Source of the DNA: Methanosaeta sp. NSP1
Lineage (GTDB): Archaea > Halobacteriota > Methanosarcinia > Methanotrichales > Methanotrichaceae
Direction of reading: 5' to 3'
Assembly: GCA_002256595.1 (NCBI GenBank)
Contig: NOLC01000234.1
Coordinates: forward strand, 1-10,196
Length of the DNA: 10,196 bases
Below, piece by piece: positions 6,029 through 10,196 of this stretch. The number at the start of each line of letters is the position of its first letter. Position 1 is the first letter of the stretch. A program made the translations under genes and the position numbers. The notes under the pieces are model-generated. The model ran no database searches, was not told the DNA's origin, and worked only from the letters and a program-made list of their open reading frames with translations.

Positions 6029-7251
6029 TCCGAATAGCCCAGCTCTCCTGCGGTGCGGAATACAGCGGCATCCAGAGGGAGATCGAAAGGGCGGCGGAGA
6101 CCGTCGGCGCAACTCTGGTCTACCCCGAGGTATCCCTGGAGGATATCCTCAATGTGGAGAGCAGCTTTGGAGTCTCTGTCTCCTCAGGAGACCTCAATAT
6201 GGCCATGGCCCGGGCTGTCCGCATAGTTCAGAATCCCGATCTCGCCGATGCAGTTATAGTCATGACCTGCTTCCGCTGCGCTGAGGCGGCCATCATCCGC
6301 TCCGAGATCAGAAAATACATCCATGAAAACTCCAAGATCCCCGTCCTGAGCTACTCCTTCACCGAGAGGACCACAGCCGAGACCCTTCTGACCAGGATGG
6401 AGGCTTTAGTCACCACGGTCAAGTACCGGGGTCTCCTGGCCAGGGAAAAGCAGACGGGCCTGACCGCCGGAATCGATTCCGGCTCCACCACCACCAAAGC
6501 GGTGGTGATGAGAGACAACCAGGTCATAGGCACGGGATGGAATCCCACCACCGAGGTATTGCAGAGCGCAGAGGATGCCCTGACTGCTGCCCTCAAGATG
6601 TCCGGCGTGGCCAGAGAGGAATTGCAGGCTATTGGCGTTACCGGATACGGTCGATTCCTGGTGGGCAAGCACATCAATGCCAAGCTGATCCAGGAGGAGA
6701 TCACAGTCAACTCCAAGGGAGCCGTCTTTCTGGCCGACGCCCAGAAGGGTCCGGCTACGGTTATCGATATCGGCGGCATGGATAATAAGGCCATATCGGT
6801 GCAGGACGGAATTCCTGGCGGATTTACCATGGGAGGCATATGCGCCGGTGCCTCAGGCCGGTTCCTGGAGCTGACGGCAAAGAGGCTGGGCGTGGATATA
6901 ACTGAGCTGGGCAAGCTGGCTCTCAAGGGCAACTATCAGAATGTGGCCATGAACAGCTACTGCATAGTCTTCGGCACCCAGAGCCTGGTGAACAATCTGG
7001 CCATGGGCAGAAAGCCCGAGGACGTGGCCATGGCCGCCTGCCATTCTGTGGCCGAGCAGGTTTATGAGCAGCAGCTTCAGGAGGTGGAGGTCAAGGAGCC
7101 TGTGATCATGGTGGGAGGAACATCCCTGATCGAGGGGCTGCCCAAGGCCATGGAAGAGCTGCTCCAGATCAAGGTCACCGTTCCCAAATATGCCCAGTAC
7201 ATCGGAGCAGTAGGAGCGGCGCTGCTGGTATCGGGGCTGCTGGAGGATTAG
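6025..7251 (+). CDS. mmp15: Methanogenesis marker protein 15, fused dehydratase-like and activator-like ATPase
   Basis: The 408-residue product has two parts. Residues 1-140 hold Cys9 and Cys82-X2-Cys85 ([10 protein letters not shown]), and end with KIPVLSYSF and [13 protein letters not shown]. This layout recalls the C-terminal part of the D-component family (HgdB/BcrB-type) of 2-hydroxyacyl-CoA dehydratases. Residues 145-405 are a BadF/BadG/BcrA/HgdC-type ASKHA ATPase: phosphate-1 loop [13 protein letters not shown] (149-161), VTGYGR (205-210), phosphate-2 IDIGGMDNK (247-255), [13 protein letters not shown] (270-282), [10 protein letters not shown] (311-320) and adenosine-region GGTSLIEG (364-371). 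Cys273 and Cys313 match the two cysteines by which the HgdC dimer holds its bridging [4Fe-4S] cluster. Known relatives use ATP hydrolysis to drive one electron to a low-potential acceptor. The substrate here is unknown. The start is TTG at 6025, with GGAGG at 6013-6017 and a four-base overlap with mmp5. Every motif needed for ATPase activity appears intact. Confidence 0.92.
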   Translation: MIRIAQLSCGAEYSGIQREIERAAETVGATLVYPEVSLEDILNVESSFGVSVSSGDLNMAMARAVRIVQNPDLADAVIVMTCFRCAEAAIIRSEIRKYIHENSKIPVLSYSFTERTTAETLLTRMEALVTTVKYRGLLAREKQTGLTAGIDSGSTTTKAVVMRDNQVIGTGWNPTTEVLQSAEDALTAALKMSGVAREELQAIGVTGYGRFLVGKHINAKLIQEEITVNSKGAVFLADAQKGPATVIDIGGMDNKAISVQDGIPGGFTMGGICAGASGRFLELTAKRLGVDITELGKLALKGNYQNVAMNSYCIVFGTQSLVNNLAMGRKPEDVAMAACHSVAEQVYEQQLQEVEVKEPVIMVGGTSLIEGLPKAMEELLQIKVTVPKYAQYIGAVGAALLVSGLLED

Positions 7252-7253
7252 AG

Positions 7254-7826
7254 ATGGACCCAATGGAGGTCTTCAAGATCGAGGTTGAGGGAGATGAGGC
7301 ATTCGGGGCCAAGAAATACCGTGAACTGATCATGGACATCCTGCAGGACCTCGGCCTCATCCGGTCCATAGGCAGGCTTTATGTTTATATCGATATCAAG
7401 AAGCCATTTTTTTCCGTATACGGGCTGCTACGGTCCGGGATTCCGCCCCTCACGGCCAAGGACGTGGGCGATGTGATGAAGGTCCAGGGCGGCTATCAGG
7501 TCAAGATCAATGATGAGGAACATATGTCCGATCTCCTGCGGGCCCTATGGGAGCGATACGGCAGAGAGAGGGTGGATCAGCCGGCCAGGGATGTTCTGAT
7601 CATCGCCTCGGACAGCTCGCCTGCCGATCTTATGGTGGCTGATCTGGAGGCGGAGTTCATGCAGGATCTCACCGATGCCCTGGTTAGGATCGCTCCGGAA
7701 GGCTTTCGCAACCGGCGCAATGAGATGACCAAGGACAGCTTCTTCTTCATTGCCGCTGAGGAGCAGTTGACGCAGGAAATGGTCTCTGAAATCAAGGAGA
7801 AAATCCGGGGGATGGAGAATGCTTGA
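7254..7826 (+). CDS. mmp17: Methanogenesis marker protein 17 (MCR activation complex subunit)
   Basis: The 190-residue product matches the marker 17 family. In M. maripaludis, Mmp17 is part of the McrC-Mmp7-Mmp17-Mmp3-A2 complex that activates MCR. The first half starts with a strand-helix unit (VFKIEVEGDEAFG and KYRELIMDILQDLGL), followed by RLYVYIDIKKPFFSVYG (41-57). The second half has DVLIIASDSSPADLMVADL (113-131), then FFFIAAEEQLTQEMVSEI (163-180). There are no cysteines and no membrane segment, so it is unlikely to ligate a cluster by itself and may instead be a scaffold. The ATG at 7254 is two bases after the mmp15 stop, and GGAGGA (7242-7247) sits six bases upstream. The end overlaps mmp7 by eight bases. 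Confidence 0.88.
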   Translation: MDPMEVFKIEVEGDEAFGAKKYRELIMDILQDLGLIRSIGRLYVYIDIKKPFFSVYGLLRSGIPPLTAKDVGDVMKVQGGYQVKINDEEHMSDLLRALWERYGRERVDQPARDVLIIASDSSPADLMVADLEAEFMQDLTDALVRIAPEGFRNRRNEMTKDSFFFIAAEEQLTQEMVSEIKEKIRGMENA

Positions 7827-8742
7827 GCCTGTGATGTTCACGGGAGGGTTGTACAAGCACGACCTGATCGTGGAGCTGGTGGAGGATCTGGGAGGATACA
7901 TACTGCAGAAGAATGTGGCCCAGAGCGAGATCATTCTGTTGATACTGGTTCCTTCTGAGGATAAGGCTGCCCTGGAGGCTCTGGCCAAGGAATTGCGCGG
8001 TGAGCTGGTGCGCGCTCCCCTGGCGGGAACTGAGACCGCTGTGGTCACGCCAACTCTGGCCATCCATCATCTGCCCCACACGGCCTGCGACATAGCCGAG
8101 TATCTGCGCCGGCACGGCTCCAAGACCAATATGATGGGATTGGCCAGAGGTGTGGGCCGGGAGATCGCCCAGATCAATGAGTATGAGACGGCGCTGATAA
8201 ACGAGCACGATGCGGCAGTCTTCATCTACGGCAACTTCCAGGAATGCATCAAGCACAAGGAGAAGCTTTACCAGAACATCAGCATACCGGTGGTGGTAAC
8301 GGGCGGGCCGCAGATAGACTCTAAGGAGCTGCCCTATGCCTTTGATTATGTGCCTTCTATCGGAAGGGTGGCTCACCGGGCCAAGAAGGCCACGGAGATC
8401 GGGACGCTGGATAGGATAGTAGAGGCCGTGGGCAGAGCCCTGGACAAGACCAGGGCCTCCATAGCCAAGGATCCTCTAACCACCTCTCCGCCCCGGATCA
8501 TGGATGCGGTGCGCGAGCAGGTGCCGGATGTGGAGTTCTCCTATTCGCCCCTTCCCATCGCCCTCAACCTGACCGGAGTGCGGGTCAAGCTGCCCTATAG
8601 TCATTATAAGGATGATGTGGCGGCGGTTAAATTCGATGAGGGTGTCCGGCTGGGGGAGATTGCCACCATCAGGCCCTCCCAGATGAAAGACTATATACTG
8701 GTGAGGATACTGCCCTCTTCTGAGACCGGATTCGTCTTTTAA
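7819..8742 (+). CDS. mmp7: Methanogenesis marker protein 7 (MCR activation complex subunit)
   Basis: The 307-residue product matches the marker 7 family. Mmp7 binds McrC and is a core part of the ATP-dependent MCR activation complex of M. maripaludis, in which complex iron-sulfur clusters pass electrons toward F430. The N terminus (1-75) is an alpha/beta unit (GGLYKHDLIVELVEDLGGY). Then comes the conserved IHHLPHTACDIAEYLRRHG (82-100), rich in His with Cys90. After SKTNMMGLARGVGREIAQIN (101-120) is AAVFIYGNFQECIKHK (132-147) with Cys143, and the strand ISIPVVVTGGPQ (154-165). The C-terminal half (165-307) has SIGRVAHRAKKATE and ends in DYILVRILPSSE. Cys90 and Cys143 are the only cysteines, so they, with the nearby histidines, are the natural cluster-ligand candidates. 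The ATG overlaps mmp17 by eight bases. The gene closes the tightly packed operon, with 50 bases to the next gene. Confidence 0.92.
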   Translation: MLEPVMFTGGLYKHDLIVELVEDLGGYILQKNVAQSEIILLILVPSEDKAALEALAKELRGELVRAPLAGTETAVVTPTLAIHHLPHTACDIAEYLRRHGSKTNMMGLARGVGREIAQINEYETALINEHDAAVFIYGNFQECIKHKEKLYQNISIPVVVTGGPQIDSKELPYAFDYVPSIGRVAHRAKKATEIGTLDRIVEAVGRALDKTRASIAKDPLTTSPPRIMDAVREQVPDVEFSYSPLPIALNLTGVRVKLPYSHYKDDVAAVKFDEGVRLGEIATIRPSQMKDYILVRILPSSETGFVF

Positions 8743-8745
8743 GGA

Positions 8746-8760
8746 CCCGGTGCACCCGGG
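8746..8760 (+). other. Short GC-rich hairpin between mmp7 and the AhpD-like gene
   Basis: CCCGG at 8746-8750 can pair with CCGGG at 8756-8760 around a TGCAC loop, four bases after the mmp7 stop. No T-run follows, so it does not look like a terminator. It might stabilise or process the transcript between mmp7 and the downstream gene. The stem is only five pairs, so chance is a real possibility. Confidence 0.25.
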
Positions 8761-8792
8761 AAGGCGGGAAATATTGCAGGCAGAGGATAGTA

Positions 8793-9245
8793 ATGGGCTT
8801 TGAGAATGAGCTGGACGCCATACTGGTCAAGGGCAAGGAGAAGGCAGCGCGGGATATTCTGAAATCGGTAGAGGACGCCTACGGGGAGGTTCCCTATGTC
8901 TTTCAGTTTATGGAGGACAGCCCGGAGATCCTGATCACCAAGGTGCTCCATAACAATGCCATACAGAGAAGCTCGACTTTAGATGCCAGGACCACGGAGC
9001 TGATATCTGTCGCCGTCTCGGCGGCCATGAGATGCAGCCACTGCCTGAAGCTGCACATCCGCATCGCCTCCAATCTGGGGGTTCCGGATGACCAGATTGC
9101 TGCGGCTGTGTTCTTAGCCGGAAACCTGGCCTCAGCCAGCGTTCTGGCTACTGCCACCCGGCATCTGGATGAGGAGAGGGATGTATGCCGGGCCTGCGAG
9201 ATCGGTGCCGGGGCCTGCGAGATACATAGTGAAAAGCGGGATTGA
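8793..9245 (+). CDS. AhpD-like (carboxymuconolactone decarboxylase family) CxxC protein
   Basis: The 150-residue product has the AhpD-like core. Relatives use a CxxC pair as a thiol-disulfide or peroxidase centre, with Glu and His as proton relay. Here the expected residues are in place: Glu69 (TTELISVA), Cys81-Ser-His-Cys84, and His88 (CSHCLKLH). A FLAGNLASASVLATA helix follows at 107-121. The N-terminal 60 residues (KAARDILKSVEDAYGEVPYVFQFM) are typical of the family. The tail is unusual: residues 131-145 (VCRACEIGAGACEIH) add Cys132, Cys135 and Cys142, with an ACEI repeat seven residues apart. That tail could bind metal or form extra disulfides. A ribosome binding site (GAGGAT, 8783-8788) precedes the ATG. 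The 50-base gap after mmp7 leaves it open whether this gene is co-transcribed with the operon. If it is, thiol-based oxidant protection of the oxygen-sensitive activation system is plausible, but that is inference. Confidence 0.88.
   Translation: MGFENELDAILVKGKEKAARDILKSVEDAYGEVPYVFQFMEDSPEILITKVLHNNAIQRSSTLDARTTELISVAVSAAMRCSHCLKLHIRIASNLGVPDDQIAAAVFLAGNLASASVLATATRHLDEERDVCRACEIGAGACEIHSEKRD
9190..9223 (+). repeat. In-frame 21-base-spaced repeat in the AhpD-like gene tail
   Basis: GGGCCTGCGAGAT occurs at 9190-9202 and again at 9211-9223, 21 bases (seven codons) apart. It encodes the repeated ACEI of the tail. With their 5' flanks the copies match over 17-18 bases apart from one extra G. 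This looks like a recent local duplication that added a cysteine to the protein. Confidence 0.6.
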
Positions 9246-9255
9246 GTTCATCGAT

Positions 9256-9280
9256 CTTTTTCTAGGAAACGTTTTCTTTC
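9256..9280 (+). terminator. T-rich presumed archaeal terminator
   Basis: CTTTTTC at 9256-9262 and GTTTTCTTTC at 9271-9280 follow the AhpD-like stop at 9243-9245. Oligo-T tracts on the coding strand are the usual intrinsic signal in Archaea. A small inverted repeat, AAACGTTT (9267-9274), lies within. The region 9246-9307 would then separate the upstream operon from the regulator gene. Confidence 0.4.
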
Positions 9281-9307
9281 AGCAATAAACTTTGAGAGTT
9301 ATAATTT

Positions 9308-9658
9308 ATGTCGCCAGATGAGACGAGCCAGGACCGAGGCTGGCAGGGTGCCGAAGGCCATCGTTTTGCTCTGGAGGTCCTGCAGCTACCGCTGCGCCGG
9401 AGGATGCTTCGACTAATGGCCTCCGGCATGACTCGCTTTCGTAAAGCTGGGGGGTCGTACCCATCAGCTCAAAGTGCTTGCGGAAGCGGCAGGAATGCCG
9501 CCCAGCAGATGGGAGCGGAGCTGAATCTCAGCTCACCTCTGGTGGAGTATCATCTCTCTATGCTGGAGAAGGCCCTGGTCATCCAGCGGCATGAGGCGGG
9601 CTGGAGGGTTACCTCCACCGGTCTGCTGTTCCTGGAGAAGGTGGAGGGCGGGCCCTGA
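9308..9658 (+). CDS. Winged-helix transcriptional regulator (ArsR-like), middle possibly frameshifted
   Basis: The 116-residue product has a recognisable winged-helix core: helix HRFALEVLQLPLRRRMLRLMASGM (about 18-41), recognition helix NLSSPLVEYHLSMLEKALV (73-91, the ArsR-like S-x-VEYHLSMLEK pattern), and wing IQRHEAGWRVTSTGLLFLE (92-110). Such proteins normally bind DNA as dimers. No metal-binding cysteine pair is seen; Cys58 is the only cysteine. Between helix 1 and the recognition unit, residues 43-65 are low-quality sequence (basic, Gly/Ser-rich) where the family usually has a short helix. Reading the +1 frame over about 9432-9500 gives LGGRTHQLKVLAEAAGMP, which is more protein-like, so two compensating indels or an insertion are possible. 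The gene is followed by rlmH with a probable CTGA overlap. A TATA-like AATAAAC at 9284-9290 and no clear ribosome binding site suggest a short or leaderless transcript. The target is unknown. Confidence 0.7.
   Translation: MSPDETSQDRGWQGAEGHRFALEVLQLPLRRRMLRLMASGMTRFRKAGGSYPSAQSACGSGRNAAQQMGAELNLSSPLVEYHLSMLEKALVIQRHEAGWRVTSTGLLFLEKVEGGP
9643..9648 (+). promoter_or_regulatory. Ribosome binding site pointing to a CTG start of rlmH
   Basis: GGAGGG lies six bases before the CTG at 9655, a near-ideal spacing. It is 27 bases from the GTG at 9676, too far to serve that codon. It lies in the last codons of the regulator gene, as expected for coupled translation. Confidence 0.6.
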
Positions 9659-10137
9659 TCATTGGCATCATAGCCGTGGGCCGGCTGCGGGAGAGACACT
9701 GGCAGGACGGCGCAGCGGATTATGCCCGCCGCATTCGCCCTTATGCCCGGCTGGAGGTGGATGAGGTGGCTGAGTCCCGGCTCAAGGAGGGGGCCTCCCA
9801 GGCGGAGGAGAAGAAGGCCATGCAGGATGAGGGGCGGGCCATCCTGGAAAAACTGAAGGGGCATGATGGAGTGGTGGTGGCCCTGGACCGCAAGGGCAGG
9901 AGCCTGGAGTCATTGCAGATGGCAGGGTGGCTGGGAAGAATGGTTCTGGAGGGGCAGAAGGAGGTGGCATTTGTCATCGGCGGGCCGCTGGGGCTGGCCC
10001 CGGAGGTATTAGAGAGGGCGGACTGCAGGCTGTCTTTTTCCAGGATGACCTTTCCCCACCAGATGATGAGGGTGATTCTGCTGGAGCAGATATATAGGTG
10101 GATGAGGATAATGAGAAAGGAGCCGTATCATAGGTGA
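9655..10137 (+). CDS. rlmH: RlmH, 23S rRNA pseudouridine(1915)-N3 methyltransferase (SPOUT fold)
   Basis: RlmH methylates N3 of pseudouridine 1915 (E. coli numbering) in helix 69 of 23S rRNA, using S-adenosylmethionine, on assembled ribosomes. The trefoil-knot SAM site is visible as FVIGGPLGLAP, and the family's end LSFSRMTFPHQMMRVILLEQIYRW, then EPYHR, is intact. The central VVVALDRKGRSLES strand-turn is also typical. The first usual start, GTG at 9676, gives 153 residues but deletes the first beta strand. Reading back in frame to the CTG at 9655 restores IIGIIAVGRL and gives 160 residues, matching the usual 155-160 of the family. The CTG overlaps the stop of the upstream gene as CTGA and has GGAGGG six bases upstream. 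ATT at 9661 is another possible non-standard start. RlmH is mainly a bacterial family with scattered archaeal members, so its presence in an archaeon is of note. Product identity is firm; the start is inferred. Confidence 0.88.
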   Translation: MIIGIIAVGRLRERHWQDGAADYARRIRPYARLEVDEVAESRLKEGASQAEEKKAMQDEGRAILEKLKGHDGVVVALDRKGRSLESLQMAGWLGRMVLEGQKEVAFVIGGPLGLAPEVLERADCRLSFSRMTFPHQMMRVILLEQIYRWMRIMRKEPYHR

Positions 10138-10155
10138 AGGGAATAATTAGCTGAG

Positions 10156-10170
10156 TTTTTATATAATTTA
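10156..10170 (+). promoter_or_regulatory. AT-rich TATA-like element at the right end
   Basis: TTTTTATATAATTTA follows the rlmH stop (10135-10137) by 18 bases. TTTATATAA within it is a strong archaeal TATA-box match for a gene beyond the window. The leading T-run could equally serve as the terminator of rlmH. Only 26 more bases are visible, so the two cannot be told apart. Confidence 0.4.
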
Positions 10171-10196
10171 GCAACAGATTCAAATAAAGTGGATGC

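Noticed and set aside
7249..7251. mmp15 TAG stop considered as a pyrrolysine readthrough site into mmp17
   Set aside because: mmp17 is in a different frame, has its own ATG and ribosome binding site, and the Mmp15 length already fits its family.

Overview
The window is chromosomal DNA from a methanogenic archaeon. The decisive evidence is a block of genes found only in methanogens and close relatives: the A2 ATPase that activates methyl-coenzyme M reductase (MCR), plus six methanogenesis marker proteins. TATA-like AT tracts, GGAGG-type ribosome binding sites and frequent TTG/GTG starts also fit Euryarchaeota. The moderately high G+C content and GC-rich third codon positions suggest Methanothrix (Methanosaeta) or another Methanomicrobia lineage. 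That placement is an inference, because no 16S or mcrA gene is present.

Layout. At the left edge a minus-strand gene for a PPC/DUF296-domain protein (25-471) runs into a second minus-strand gene, of which only the first 28 bases are present. A two-helix membrane protein of unknown function (636-1247) lies divergently to it. It converges, with only three bases between, on a minus-strand nitroreductase-family flavoprotein (1251-1760). A 252-bp divergent intergenic region with direct repeats and ATGCAT palindromes separates the nitroreductase from the main operon.

The main operon (about 2013-8742, plus strand) is atwA (A2), mmp3, mmp6, mmp5, mmp15, mmp17, mmp7. Every junction is a gap of 1-9 bases or a short overlap, and most starts have a strong ribosome binding site inside the preceding gene. 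Published work on Methanococcus maripaludis places A2, Mmp3, Mmp7 and Mmp17, with McrC, in the ATP-dependent complex that reduces the nickel of F430 in MCR through complex iron-sulfur clusters. Mmp5, Mmp6 and Mmp15 lie between those genes in the same transcription unit and have no established role that I know of. Mmp15 looks like a one-chain fusion of a 2-hydroxyacyl-CoA-dehydratase-type cluster domain with its ATP-dependent activator ATPase. Mmp5 resembles the N-terminal domain of Mmp15. The operon may therefore hold a second ATP-driven low-potential electron transfer or cluster-assembly module.

Downstream are an AhpD-like CxxC protein with a duplicated cysteine-rich tail (8793-9245), a T-rich presumed terminator, a winged-helix regulator with a suspicious out-of-frame middle (9308-9658), and rlmH (23S rRNA pseudouridine methyltransferase). 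The N-terminal strand of RlmH is recovered only if translation starts at a CTG at 9655. The window ends in an AT-rich stretch with a TATA-like element. No tRNA, rRNA, CRISPR array or insertion sequence was seen.
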